This document shows positions 8,943-18,182 of a stretch of 64,000 bases of DNA, piece after piece. The notes beneath the pieces were generated by a model that searched no databases, was not told the origin of the DNA, and worked only from the letters and a program-made list of their open reading frames with translations. The position numbers were made by a program, and so were the translations under genes. Numbering within the stretch: position 1 is the stretch's first letter; the number at the start of each line of letters is the position of its first letter. The DNA lies in contig NZ_JAESVA010000015.1 of the NCBI RefSeq assembly GCF_020621385.1, forward strand, positions 45,693-109,692. The letters are read 5' to 3'. Source of the DNA: Acidisoma cellulosilyticum. Its GTDB lineage: Bacteria; Pseudomonadota; Alphaproteobacteria; Acetobacterales; Acetobacteraceae.

Positions 8943-11249
8943 TCACATGAGCTTATCGAGCGTCAGCGGCAGCTCACGCACCCGCTTCCCGGTTGCATTG
9001 AAGACAGCATTGGCCACGGCGGCGGCAGTTCCTGTGATGCCAATCTCACCGATGCCATGCGCCCCCATGGGGGTGTGAGGATCTGGGATGTCGTTCCAGA
9101 TCACGTCAATCTCGGGCACGTCCATGTGAGCAGGCACATGGTAGTCGGCCAAGCTCGGGTTCATGATGCGCCCGTTGCGGCTGTCGAACTGGGTCTCCTC
9201 CATCAACGCCAGGCCGAGACCCATGATGATGCCGCCGCGGAATTGGCTTGCTGCTGTCTTGGCATTGAGGATGCGCCCGCAATCGAACGACCCAAGGAAT
9301 CGACTGATGCGGGTCTCGCCCGTGATGGCGTTCACGCGCGCCTCACAGAACATGGCGCCGTAGGAATGCATCGACCAATTCTGCAACTCCAGCGGCGGCG
9401 GCGCATCCTGTTGAACGGCCACCTCATCGCGACCGGCGCGACCTAGGATGGAGGCATAGCTTTCATGGCGGCCTGGGTTGGCAAGTTCGGCCAGTCCGCC
9501 ATTGAGGCCGCCGACCTCCTCAGGCTTAAGGCCAGCCAGGGGCGATGAATTGCCTGCCAGGATCAAAAGCTGGGTGACCAAGGCATGTTGGGCCGCGACG
9601 ATAGCCGCACCAATCGAGGCCGTCTGCTGAGACCCGCCAGCCAAGACCGCGCCAGGCATCTTTGAGTCGCCGTAGCTGAACGTCACCTGATCCGCCGTGA
9701 GACCAAGGCGGTCGGCGGTGACCTGGACGTGAGCAGTGGCCGTTCCCATGCCCATCTCATGGGCCGCGATCTCCACGCGCGCGTGACCCTCTCTGGTGAG
9801 TGTGATCCGCGCTGCGCCGCCTGGCATCCGATAATAGGGATAGGTACCCGTGGCACAGCCCATGCCGATGAGCCAATCGCCGTCCCGGATGGCTGCTGGT
9901 TTGGCGCTGCGCTTCGCCCATCCAAATCGCTGAGCGCCGGTTCTCCAAGCCTCGACGATGTTCCGGGACGAAAAAGGCTTGCCTTCGGTCGGATGCTTGT
10001 CCGGCTCGTTCAGGATCCGAAGCTCAACCGGGTCGATGCCTAGTTTGTCAGCCAGCTCGTCCATGGCGCATTCCAATCCGAAGGTGCCGACGGCCTCCCC
10101 CGGAGCGCGCATGAAGGTATTGGCCAGCATGTCGAGCTGCGCCACTTCAACATGCAGCTTGAAGCTTTCCGCCGCGTAGGCGCCGCGGGTCGCCAGGATG
10201 AACGGCTCAGGCAAGGCGTTCTGCCGGGACATGGCCACGACGCCGGTATGGATGATCGCCTTCAGATGCCCATCCTGGTCGGCGCCAAGAGCGACCCGCT
10301 GCTCTGTCTGCGACCGGCCCCCGACCATTCGATAGACGCCCTCACGGGACAAGGTGATGCGTACCGGGCGGCCAGAGAGCTTTGACGCGGCGGCGCCGAG
10401 CACCTGATGCTGCCAAAGGGTCTTGGACCCGAACCCACCTCCGACATAGGGCGAGGTCACATGAACCTGGCCTTCGTCGATGCCAAACACGGAACTTAGA
10501 GACCAAGCGGTATGGACGACCGCTTGAGACGCGTCGTGAACGACGAGACTGTCTCCGTCCCAAACGACGGTCGCGGCATGAGGCTCGATAGCATTATGGC
10601 TGTGGCGCGGCGTGCTGTACTCCGCGTCGATCGATACGGCCGCCTGATTCAGCGCCGCTTCCGCATCGCCGATGTCGAGCTTGAGCGGGCCGCCACCAAA
10701 TTCTCCGGTTTTGGTTCCCTGGCGCTTCGCGTCTTCAAAATCGGTGACTGAGGGTTCCGCCTCAAACGTCGCATGAATGAGCGATGAGGCATAATCAGCC
10801 TGTTCCTGGGTTTCAGCCAAAATAAGGGCAATCGGCTGGCCGTTCCAGTGAATCTGATCGTCCTGCATGATCGGCAAATTGTCGCCGCCCGCGGCCTTCT
10901 CGGCTGTCATAAACAGCGGCATCGGCTTCATGAGAGGCGCGTCTTTATAGGTCATCACCAGGACGACACCAGGTGCGGCCTCAGCCGCCGAGGCGTCCAG
11001 AGTCGCAATGCGGCCCTTGGCGATTGTGCTGAAGACAAGGCTCGCATAGGTGAGGCCCTCCATCAGGAATTCAGCCGCGAAAGTGGCTTTGCCCTGCACT
11101 TTGAGCGGTCCGTCGATGCGCGAGATCGAGGTTCCGACGAGCCCATGTTTGTGGCGGTTCAGCGGGTCTGGCCTCTCTCCCTGGCCCCAGCTATTGGCAG
11201 CAAGCCCGACAGCGGCTGCCAGCGTTCCCGCATTATTTGCTGCACTCAT
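8943..11249 (-). CDS. paoC: PaoC-type molybdopterin subunit of aldehyde oxidoreductase
   Basis: A 768-residue catalytic subunit of the xanthine dehydrogenase family. It has the N-terminal hammerhead domain (GTSISRIDGPLKVQGKATF), the Moco-binding motif VGGGFGSK, the FMRAPGEAVGTF segment, GGSQQTASIG, and the C-terminal GAHGIGEIGITG whose glutamate is the catalytic base. The family oxidises aldehydes to acids with water as oxygen donor. It is the last gene of a paoABC-order operon: its start (11249) overlaps the FAD-subunit stop at 11246. No TAT signal is present. The substrate is not readable; broad aromatic aldehyde use is known for PaoABC. Confidence 0.9.
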   Translation of the reverse strand: MSAANNAGTLAAAVGLAANSWGQGERPDPLNRHKHGLVGTSISRIDGPLKVQGKATFAAEFLMEGLTYASLVFSTIAKGRIATLDASAAEAAPGVVLVMTYKDAPLMKPMPLFMTAEKAAGGDNLPIMQDDQIHWNGQPIALILAETQEQADYASSLIHATFEAEPSVTDFEDAKRQGTKTGEFGGGPLKLDIGDAEAALNQAAVSIDAEYSTPRHSHNAIEPHAATVVWDGDSLVVHDASQAVVHTAWSLSSVFGIDEGQVHVTSPYVGGGFGSKTLWQHQVLGAAASKLSGRPVRITLSREGVYRMVGGRSQTEQRVALGADQDGHLKAIIHTGVVAMSRQNALPEPFILATRGAYAAESFKLHVEVAQLDMLANTFMRAPGEAVGTFGLECAMDELADKLGIDPVELRILNEPDKHPTEGKPFSSRNIVEAWRTGAQRFGWAKRSAKPAAIRDGDWLIGMGCATGTYPYYRMPGGAARITLTREGHARVEIAAHEMGMGTATAHVQVTADRLGLTADQVTFSYGDSKMPGAVLAGGSQQTASIGAAIVAAQHALVTQLLILAGNSSPLAGLKPEEVGGLNGGLAELANPGRHESYASILGRAGRDEVAVQQDAPPPLELQNWSMHSYGAMFCEARVNAITGETRISRFLGSFDCGRILNAKTAASQFRGGIIMGLGLALMEETQFDSRNGRIMNPSLADYHVPAHMDVPEIDVIWNDIPDPHTPMGAHGIGEIGITGTAAAVANAVFNATGKRVRELPLTLDKLM

Positions 11250-12232
11250 GAGAAGTCTCCCGCGAGGCTCGTGAGCACGGCTGTCATCGTCCGGATGGCA
11301 AGCTCGACTTTGAAGCCATTCCCGCTGAGAGGTACGGCGTCGATGAGTTCGGCCTCCGCGGCGCTGCGAAAGGCCGCTTCAGTGGCTGGCCCACCAAGCA
11401 AGGCATTTTCTGATTGTCGGGCACGCCATGGTTTGGGAGCCACGCCGCCAAGGGCCAGCCGAACGTCGGTGACTTTGCCGTTCTCGACGGCGAGGACCGC
11501 CGCTACCGACACAAGCGCAAAGGCATAGCTCGCTCGGTCCCGAACTTTTCGGTAGCTCGACCTTGTTCCAACCAGGGGAGCAGGCAGTTCAATTGCCGTA
11601 ATCAACTCGCCCGGCAGAAGGACCGCCTCATTCTGCGGGTCATCGTCCGGCAGAAGGTGGAGATCGGTCAGCGGTATCGCGCGGGAGCCGGCCGGACCCT
11701 GCAAATGAACGATCGCGTCCAGCGCGGCGAGTGCCACACACATGTCGGAAGGATGGGTCGCAACACAGGATTTGGACGTGCCAAGAATGGCATGGTTGCG
11801 ATTGAAACCATCAATGGCGTCGCAACCTTGGCCCGGGCTCCGTTTATTGCAGCGTGAGCCTTCCGTATCATAGAAATAGGCGCATCGCGTGCGCTGCAGG
11901 ATGTTTCCGCCGACAGTGGCCATGTTGCGAATTTGCGCTGAGGCACCGGCGACGATCGACCGGGTAAGCATAGGGTATTGCGAACGTACCAGCCGATGCT
12001 CAGCGAGCGCCGTATTTGTTGTGGCGGCGCCAATCATCAATCCACCGCTGGGCGTGCTTGTGATGCTGGAGGAGAGACCGGTGACGTCGACAAGCGATGA
12101 TGGCCGCTCGATCGTCTCACGGAGAAGATCAACGAGGTTCGTCCCACCGCCAAGGTATTTTGCTTGTGCCATCGCACCAAGTTGGACGGCCTGGCCGGCA
12201 TCGCTGGCGCGAGAATAACTGAAGGGGGTCAA
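11246..12232 (-). CDS. paoB: PaoB-type FAD and [4Fe-4S] subunit
   Basis: A 328-residue FAD-binding subunit of the CO-dehydrogenase medium-chain family, with FAD motifs AKYLGGGTNLVDLL and TVGGNILQRTRC. It keeps the extra cysteine set of PaoB (RCAYFYD, CNKRSPGQGC, then SKSCV), which in E. coli PaoB ligates a [4Fe-4S] cluster absent from most xanthine dehydrogenases. It relays electrons between the 2Fe-2S subunit, FAD and an acceptor. It overlaps both neighbours by 4 bp, so the three subunits are coupled in translation. Confidence 0.9.
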   Translation of the reverse strand: MTPFSYSRASDAGQAVQLGAMAQAKYLGGGTNLVDLLRETIERPSSLVDVTGLSSSITSTPSGGLMIGAATTNTALAEHRLVRSQYPMLTRSIVAGASAQIRNMATVGGNILQRTRCAYFYDTEGSRCNKRSPGQGCDAIDGFNRNHAILGTSKSCVATHPSDMCVALAALDAIVHLQGPAGSRAIPLTDLHLLPDDDPQNEAVLLPGELITAIELPAPLVGTRSSYRKVRDRASYAFALVSVAAVLAVENGKVTDVRLALGGVAPKPWRARQSENALLGGPATEAAFRSAAEAELIDAVPLSGNGFKVELAIRTMTAVLTSLAGDFS

Positions 12233-12759
12233 GCTGCAGCCTCCTTCTTGTCCTGATCTTGACGACTATTTTGAACCTCGGCGATAGCGGCAATAATGCC
12301 GTTATGCGCACCACAGCGACAGAGATTGCCGCTCATGCGTTCGCGGATTTCCTCAAGGGTCAGGTCAGCACCGTAATCTTCGAAATCGACCGTCACGACA
12401 CTCGGTACGCCACGCTCGAACTCGGCCGCCATGCCCAGTGCGGAACAAAGCTGTCCTGGCGTACAGAACCCGCATTGAAAGCCGTCGTGCTCGATGAATG
12501 CTCTCTGCAAGGGATGAAGACCGTGTTCGTCGGCCAGACCCTCGACCGTCGTGACGTCGCGCCCTTCGCATTGAACGGCAAGCGTGAGGCAGGACAGAAC
12601 GCGCTGGCCATCGACCAACACAGTGCAGGCGCCGCAGGCCCCCTGGTTGCAGCCCTTCTTGGCGCCAAAAAGATGCAGGTCTTCGCGCAGCAAGTCTAGA
12701 AGCGACACTCTCGGGTCCGCCGGAGCGCTTGCTTCCGTTCCGTTGATCCTGATTGGCAT
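12229..12759 (-). CDS. paoA: PaoA-type [2Fe-2S] subunit
   Basis: A 176-residue iron-sulfur subunit. The plant-type 2Fe-2S cluster is ligated by C37, C42, C45 and C57 (GCNQGACGACTVLV), and the second cluster by C96, C99, C147 and C149 (CGFC, NLCRCG). It is first in the operon. ATG 12759 is preceded by AAAGG; the frame is open 27 codons further upstream, but that stretch is not protein-like. E. coli PaoA carries a TAT leader and works in the periplasm. No twin-arginine leader is seen here, so this complex is probably cytoplasmic. No paoD chaperone gene is found nearby. Confidence 0.9.
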   Translation of the reverse strand: MPIRINGTEASAPADPRVSLLDLLREDLHLFGAKKGCNQGACGACTVLVDGQRVLSCLTLAVQCEGRDVTTVEGLADEHGLHPLQRAFIEHDGFQCGFCTPGQLCSALGMAAEFERGVPSVVTVDFEDYGADLTLEEIRERMSGNLCRCGAHNGIIAAIAEVQNSRQDQDKKEAAA

Positions 12760-12897
12760 GGTGTTACCTTTCAGTCTGTGCAAAGTGCATTTGTTTATCG
12801 TTGACCGCTTCTGGCAGCCTAGCCTTTGCGTCCAGGACAAGCTCGACTTTCCTTGCTGCTAGCTCCGCCTATTCTTGTTCAGGGGCCTGCCCACTCG

Positions 12898-13740
12898 TTA
12901 CTTTGAGCCAGTTTTTAGCATGAGTAGATGCCCATCGGGATCCTGGGTCGGCTTGACGCTGATTTCATCGAAGCGATCGGTTTCAGATGTATCAAGAACT
13001 ATTCTCACGGAAGCGATATCGCCAATCCCGAACATTTGCAGAGCAAATTCAGTTTTAGGGGCACGGTAAGAAAGCAGCTCCAAATGAGGCGTCCTGGAGC
13101 TAGCTGTCACCAAGGCGACAACATCAACGATTGGGTTAGGTGTGTCGTCTAGATTGCCCTGTTCGACACCATGGTTGATGCCTCGCGACAATGCCGTAAA
13201 GCCAAGTCCTTCATAATAGGCGAGGCTCTCTTCGACATTTTGGACAGTGATTGCTGTGTGATCATAGCCGAGGAAAAGGGCAGCCGAGGATTTAGTGAGC
13301 CATTTGGGGTCGCCGGAGCTTGGCGGAAACTCGATGAGTTCGAGAGGATGTCCGTCGGGGTCCCGAAACTTGAAAGCCTTCACACCGCCCGATGATGGCG
13401 GCAATTGCTGCGGACCACCGACGGTAATCGGCTCGAAGTCGAAGTGCTGAAGGCAAGCATAAGCGCTGTTGATATCCGATACAACAATTGCGATATGCTG
13501 GAACCAAGGGTCGGTTGCGGCGCGGGGCGACGGGTAGGGTGAGCCCAATATCAGTGGTTGAAAAAGCTCAAGAATCTCGTCCCCAAGCTGCAAGCACATG
13601 CGATGCCCGGGGAACTCCCCCATTACCGTCTCAGAAACAGCGATCACTGAGAAGCCTAGAGCATCACAGTAAAATCTCGATATTCTTTCGAGGTTGGAGA
13701 CGGTGATGCTGATTCGAGCAATACGCGTGACCGGGCTCAT
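12898..13740 (-). CDS. VOC (glyoxalase/dioxygenase) family protein, two modules
   Basis: A 280-residue protein with two vicinal-oxygen-chelate modules: the first (about 5-130) has ARISITVSNLERISRFYCDALGF and RDPDGHPLELIEF; the second (about 150-275) has DHTAITVQNVEESLAYYEGLGF and QDPDGHLLMLK. Paired VOC modules form a metal site used for lyase, isomerase or dioxygenase chemistry. It is the last gene of a six-gene operon, its start overlapping the SMP-30 gene stop by 4 bp. In that context it may process a ring or keto intermediate. The exact reaction is unknown. Confidence 0.85.
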   Translation of the reverse strand: MSPVTRIARISITVSNLERISRFYCDALGFSVIAVSETVMGEFPGHRMCLQLGDEILELFQPLILGSPYPSPRAATDPWFQHIAIVVSDINSAYACLQHFDFEPITVGGPQQLPPSSGGVKAFKFRDPDGHPLELIEFPPSSGDPKWLTKSSAALFLGYDHTAITVQNVEESLAYYEGLGFTALSRGINHGVEQGNLDDTPNPIVDVVALVTASSRTPHLELLSYRAPKTEFALQMFGIGDIASVRIVLDTSETDRFDEISVKPTQDPDGHLLMLKTGSK

Positions 13741-14639
13741 GGTCGTTCAACACCCCGGACATTCAGATAGATGGCGTAGAGTGTATGCGAGCCGCAAATG
13801 AATAGCCGGCTCCGATTCCGTCCACCAAACGTCAAATTTGATACCACCGCCGGCACTTTGACTTTGCCGAGTAGAACGCCATCGACATCTATGCAATGAA
13901 CGCCATCCGCGGCACTGCACCAGATCCGCCCGTCTTCATCGGCACGAAAGCCATCTGCGAAACCGGGGTCGATTTTGTGAAAGATGCGGCCATTGGCCAA
14001 CCGGTCCCTCACGACATCGAAGACACGAATATGCTGCACAGGGTTTGCCGCGAACTGAAGGCCACTTTCAGCCACGTAAAGCCGCTGTTCGTCCGGTGAG
14101 AAACACAGCCCATTCGGTCCCTCAAAGTCATCTGCAACGACCATGATAGACCCATCGCTCGGGTCAAGCCGATATAACGCAGGCGGCAATTCTGGCGTTT
14201 GCTTACCGCCTTCGTAGTCGGTATTGATGCCGTAATGTGGGTCGCTGAACCATATCGTCCCATCAGATTTGCAGATGACGTCGTTCGGCGAATTCAGACG
14301 CTTTCCGTTATAGCGATCTGCGAGGACTGTGACCTTGCCGTCCAGCTCTGTACGCGTAAGACACCGATGGCGGTGCGAGCATCCAATGAGGCGTCCCTGA
14401 CGGTCGCGTGTATGGCCATTGGCGAAGCCGCTCGGTTGCCGATAAACGGAAACACCGCCGGATTCCGTCCACCGGAGAATGCTATCATTGGGTAGATCGC
14501 TGACGAGGAGGCAGTCCTGGTCAGCAAACCAGACCGGACCTTCGAGCCAACGATAACCTTCCCCAAGCGTCTCTAAGGGAGCGTTGGGCAAAATCAGCGC
14601 GTTGAAGCGATCATCATAGGATTCGAATCCGCTTGTCAT
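13737..14639 (-). CDS. SMP-30/gluconolactonase family protein
   Basis: A protein of about 300 residues with the six-bladed propeller pattern of SMP-30/LRE lactonases: GEGYRWLEGPVWF with the metal-binding glutamate, LNSPNDVICKSDGTIWFSDPHYGI, GPNGLCFSPDEQRLYVAES and FADGFRADEDGRIWCSAADGVHCID. The family hydrolyses sugar-acid and other lactones, using a divalent metal. ATG 14639 overlaps the cupin stop in an ATGA arrangement; ATG 14651, four codons upstream, is an alternative start. A GMC dehydrogenase two genes upstream in the operon could supply a lactone. Confidence 0.88.
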   Translation of the reverse strand: MTSGFESYDDRFNALILPNAPLETLGEGYRWLEGPVWFADQDCLLVSDLPNDSILRWTESGGVSVYRQPSGFANGHTRDRQGRLIGCSHRHRCLTRTELDGKVTVLADRYNGKRLNSPNDVICKSDGTIWFSDPHYGINTDYEGGKQTPELPPALYRLDPSDGSIMVVADDFEGPNGLCFSPDEQRLYVAESGLQFAANPVQHIRVFDVVRDRLANGRIFHKIDPGFADGFRADEDGRIWCSAADGVHCIDVDGVLLGKVKVPAVVSNLTFGGRNRSRLFICGSHTLYAIYLNVRGVERP

Positions 14640-15076
14640 GTGAAGTGGCATGGAGAGTGTTTGGGCGGGACATGAAGCTGCACCGTCATCAACACCGCAG
14701 GTTGATCCCCGATCGTCCCGGATCGATGCCCTTTTTTCCTTGAAGGATCAGCAGCACATCCTTGGTCTTCCCCCAGAGAAAATTCGCCGGGGCCTTGCTC
14801 GATCCTCGTACCATCCATGGCCTCTATCCACCACCGTCCGGACAAAACGACGATCCATTGGGGAGCGGGGTTCTCGTGCCATTCGCCGACCCAGCCAACC
14901 GGCTGTACAGTGAAAACAACCGTAGAGTCAGCGTGGATCAGCTTGTCATTCCATTGCGGAGCGGCGTCACCGACGCCCTTGAACTCCCAGTCCGTGAGAG
15001 CGCATTGTGTTTGATGGCTGATACCCTCATCGTCACACCACAGATGCCAATAGGGAATGCTTGGGCTTTCCGGCAT
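14636..15076 (-). CDS. Small cupin-fold protein
   Basis: A 146-residue protein with a single cupin-like barrel: GWVGEWHENPAPQWIVVLSGRWWIEAMDGTRIEQGPGEFSLGEDQG split over the two conserved motifs. Histidines are few: the first motif has H-x-NPAPQW instead of the classical H-x-H, so metal binding is doubtful. It sits between the DoxX gene (12-bp gap) and the lactonase (4-bp overlap). Such cupins often act as isomerases, epimerases or sensors. The function is unassigned. Confidence 0.75.
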   Translation of the reverse strand: MPESPSIPYWHLWCDDEGISHQTQCALTDWEFKGVGDAAPQWNDKLIHADSTVVFTVQPVGWVGEWHENPAPQWIVVLSGRWWIEAMDGTRIEQGPGEFSLGEDQGCAADPSRKKGHRSGTIGDQPAVLMTVQLHVPPKHSPCHFT

Positions 15077-15088
15077 GATACGTCCCTC

Positions 15089-15550
15089 TCAATGCATTGC
15101 GTATGGATGGGTTGATGCGGTTGGGTTCGAGATGAACGCATGGAGACCGCCTCCATTCAGCCCAACCGTGATGAGTAGGAAGCCACCCGCCAGCGCAAAA
15201 TTCTTGAGAAAGTCCCAAAAAAGGTCGCGGCCCTTGCTCTCGCCATGGGCCCAGAAATCGCCTGGCGTCCAAAATTGCTTAAAGAGTAAGGCGGTGACGA
15301 TACAGTAGCCCGCAAGAATAAAGGCAGCGAGGCGATCAGCCGTGCCTGTGATGATCCCTAGTGGCATCAAGGCTTCAACAGCCAAGCCTGTGAAAATCAT
15401 AGCCACTGCCACGGGACGGGCTTTGAACACCTGCTGCGCCTGACCAACAGCGCCCCCAAAATTCAAGGTTTTATCAAGGGCGCTGAACGGAAAGAACAGC
15501 ACCACCAGCAGGCACCGGATGGCAAAGGCCGCGACGACCTGGCTGGTCAT
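15089..15550 (-). CDS. DoxX-family membrane protein
   Basis: A 153-residue protein with four hydrophobic segments (CLLVVLFFPFSALDKTLNF; VAVAMIFTGLAVEALMPLGI; AAFILAGYCIVTALLF; FALAGGFLLITVGLN). The FSALDKTLNFGGA start and the FWDFLKNFALAGG motif match DoxX/DoxD-like proteins, which accompany oxidoreductases and quinone-linked electron transfer. The start ATG 15550 overlaps the GMC oxidoreductase stop by 4 bp; the frame upstream is not protein-like. It may pass electrons from the GMC enzyme into the membrane (inference). Confidence 0.8.
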   Translation of the reverse strand: MTSQVVAAFAIRCLLVVLFFPFSALDKTLNFGGAVGQAQQVFKARPVAVAMIFTGLAVEALMPLGIITGTADRLAAFILAGYCIVTALLFKQFWTPGDFWAHGESKGRDLFWDFLKNFALAGGFLLITVGLNGGGLHAFISNPTASTHPYAMH

Positions 15551-17115
15551 GCTGTAAGCCGCTCTTTGATCCTGTCGGCGACCCGGAGCGCGTTCGCGAT
15601 GATGGTGAGCGTCGGGTTGACCGCTCCGATGGACGGGAAGAAGGACGCATCGGTGATATAGAGATTGTCGAGTTCGTGGGCCTTGCAATCGAGATCGAGC
15701 ACTGATGTTGCCGGGTCCGTGCCGAAGCGCGCCGTTCCGGCCTGATGGGCCGTTCCGCTAATCGGAATGTTTTTGCCGAGATAAAGGCTGCGTTCAAGAA
15801 GCACAGGATGGGCGCCGACCACGCTCATGAGATGTTCGAGCTTCTTCTTGAGGCGGTGATGCGCCTCCATATTATTCTCGGTGACGTCAAGCACGACGCG
15901 GTCGCCGTCATAGTAGATCCGGTTTTCCGGCCGGGGCAGATCCTCGCTCTGCAGCCAGAAATCCATCGAGTACTCGGCCATTTTGTCGAATGGCATCGCT
16001 GGCAGCCATTCAAGCCATTTTGGAAGCGCCTCGCCTTTAATTTGTTCAGCATGGGAGGTCGCGCACATTTGGATCAGCCCGAGCGGATAATCCCAGTCGT
16101 CTGATTTGAAGTAGTAGTCGCTGAGAGCGAGCGTCTTCTGAAAAACCGTATGATTGGGCTCCTTCAGAATTGCCATCAAGACGCTCATATTATGCCGGAT
16201 GTAATTACGTCCCACCTGGTCAGAACCATTAGCCAGACCGTGAGGATGCTGGTCATTGGCCGATCGCAGGAGCAGAAGAGCAGAGGACAAGGCGCCACAG
16301 GCGACGACTATGATGTCGGCTGAATATTCTTCCTCGCCCCCGTCACGCTCGACGACCACTTTGTTGACCCGACGACCAGAGGCATCGGTTTCCAGCCGCG
16401 AGACGTAAGCTCCGGTCATCAGCGTCACATTCGAATAGGCGGCGAGCGTCGGGTCGATCAATATGACCTGAGCATCGGCCTTGCCATTCAGCAGACAAGG
16501 AAAGCCGTCAAAAGCATCGCACCGGATGCAGATGCTTGTGGGCGTCGGCTTCCCGTTTTTTTCGTCGAGCAAGATACCAAGCGGCAGGTGGAAGGGCTTA
16601 AGGCCTTCATTCACCAAGCTATCGTTCAGTTCTTGAATTCGCGCCTCGTGGGAGACGGGCGGGTGAGGATAGGGCCCGCTTGCCAAAGGTTCCAGAGGGT
16701 CCTCGCCACGCTGACCATGGACATGAAACAGGCGCTCGGCCTCCGCATAATACGGCTCGAATGCCTCATACTTCAGGGGCCAAGCAGGCGAAACGCCGTC
16801 GACGTGGTGAACCTCCTCGAAGTCCGCCTTGCGCAGACGGAAAAGTGCCGCGCCATAGACTTTGGAGTTTCCGCCAACGTATCGATGTAGTGCTGGTTGA
16901 AAGGTTTGACCGTCTCCACCGTACCAGGTCTCGTCCGCCTGATAGGCGCCATCGACGAAGACAGTCTTTGAATCCCAATTGGCGGGCGAGCGAGGAAGAT
17001 AGTCTCCTCGTTCCAGGATGAGGATTCTCTTGCCCGTCGGTGCCAGGCGCTGCGCGACGGCGCCCCCGCCTGGACCGCTGCCGATGATAATCACGTCATA
17101 GTCGTTGTTTGTCAT
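15547..17115 (-). CDS. GMC-family FAD oxidoreductase with a cysteine triad
   Basis: A 522-residue flavoprotein. The N-terminal Rossmann motif is DVIIIGSGPGGGAVAQRLA with LILERGDYL; the GMC signature area is VGGNSKVYGAALFR; the C-terminal active-site region is GTAHQAGTARFG with NPTLTI further on. A CIRCDAFDGFPC segment near residue 205 places three cysteines close together, as in iron-sulfur-carrying bacterial FAD dehydrogenases (glucose dehydrogenase alpha type); in other GMC proteins it is structural. It oxidises an alcohol or sugar-like substrate. It sits 29 bp after the SDR gene and overlaps DoxX by 4 bp. Confidence 0.88.
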   Translation of the reverse strand: MTNNDYDVIIIGSGPGGGAVAQRLAPTGKRILILERGDYLPRSPANWDSKTVFVDGAYQADETWYGGDGQTFQPALHRYVGGNSKVYGAALFRLRKADFEEVHHVDGVSPAWPLKYEAFEPYYAEAERLFHVHGQRGEDPLEPLASGPYPHPPVSHEARIQELNDSLVNEGLKPFHLPLGILLDEKNGKPTPTSICIRCDAFDGFPCLLNGKADAQVILIDPTLAAYSNVTLMTGAYVSRLETDASGRRVNKVVVERDGGEEEYSADIIVVACGALSSALLLLRSANDQHPHGLANGSDQVGRNYIRHNMSVLMAILKEPNHTVFQKTLALSDYYFKSDDWDYPLGLIQMCATSHAEQIKGEALPKWLEWLPAMPFDKMAEYSMDFWLQSEDLPRPENRIYYDGDRVVLDVTENNMEAHHRLKKKLEHLMSVVGAHPVLLERSLYLGKNIPISGTAHQAGTARFGTDPATSVLDLDCKAHELDNLYITDASFFPSIGAVNPTLTIIANALRVADRIKERLTA

Positions 17116-17144
17116 CGGTCTATCTTGCCCAAATATGTCTGGTG

Positions 17145-18011
17145 CTAACCGCCGGTTGCGAAGCCGGGATAAAGCGTCATGCCGCCATCCACGAACAGGG
17201 TGGCGCCGGTGACGTAGTCGGCCGCTTCAGAGGCAAGCCAAACAGCCGCCTGCGCGATGTCATCGGGCTCGCCAATTCTCTTGTAGGGAACCAGCGTCAT
17301 TAGGTCGGCGTAAGCCGAGGGCGTCTCCCAAGCGGCTGTATTAATAGGCGTCCGGATGGCACCGGGCCCGATGCTGTTGACCCGAATGAAATGCGGAGCG
17401 AGTTCCTGCGCGATGCTCCGCATAAGTTGCATGACACCGCCCTTGGACGCCGCGTAGTTGGCATGGCCCCCCCAGGGAATAACCTGATGAACCGAACTCA
17501 TGCAGATAATTTTCCCGGCAGCCTTGGAAACGGAAGGCACGACACCGCGGCGCTTGAACTCGCGGGTCGCGGCGCGTGTGCACAGGAATTGCCCCGTCAG
17601 ATTTACGCCGATCACAGTATTCCACTGCTCAAGTGTCATCTCATCATAGGCGGAGTCCCGCTGCAGGCCTGCGTTGCTCACCACGATATGCAAGGTTTCG
17701 AAATACGAAATGGCGTCGGAGAACATCTTCTCGACTTCGTCTTCGCGGCTGACATCTGCCTTCAAAGCAATCGCCCGACGTCCCATGCCAATGATTTCCT
17801 GAACGACAGCGTCCGCGGCATCAGGGTCTGTCACGTAATTGACCACGACATCGGCGCCGGCGCGTGCCAATCCGATTGCGATGGCCTTACCAATGCCAGA
17901 ATTAGCGCCGGTAACGAGGGCAGGTTGGCCTGTGAGCACGGGATTATAAGCGACATCGGGAACACGGCTGCTATCGAATGATGCAGGCGCGGCTGGATCT
18001 TTTGAATTCAT
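17145..18011 (-). CDS. SDR-family oxidoreductase
   Basis: A 288-residue classical short-chain dehydrogenase. The cofactor motif is TGANSGIGKA, with NAG (VVSNAGLQ), a serine in ICMSSVHQ, the YxxxK pair in NYAASKGG and the PG motif SIGPGAIRTP. This is the glucose 1-dehydrogenase/3-oxoacyl reductase type. The extra 30 N-terminal residues before the Rossmann strand are typical of the longer SDR family near YhdF/GolD. It is the first gene of the operon that continues to the VOC gene. It probably interconverts an alcohol and carbonyl intermediate of the same pathway. Confidence 0.88.
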   Translation of the reverse strand: MNSKDPAAPASFDSSRVPDVAYNPVLTGQPALVTGANSGIGKAIAIGLARAGADVVVNYVTDPDAADAVVQEIIGMGRRAIALKADVSREDEVEKMFSDAISYFETLHIVVSNAGLQRDSAYDEMTLEQWNTVIGVNLTGQFLCTRAATREFKRRGVVPSVSKAAGKIICMSSVHQVIPWGGHANYAASKGGVMQLMRSIAQELAPHFIRVNSIGPGAIRTPINTAAWETPSAYADLMTLVPYKRIGEPDDIAQAAVWLASEAADYVTGATLFVDGGMTLYPGFATGG

Positions 18012-18182
18012 AGATGTTTTCCCGCTTAACGCGTTTGGGCTTCGAGAAATCGTACATGAGTAAGGACGCGAGAGACCAACTTGTAAAATTGGTTCGCATC
18101 TCGTCTCGACAGCAATCTCGATATCTTCGCCAGAGAAAGTCTCGCTCTAGCACAGAGGCAGAATGCTAGGTTGAAAGCGGAA

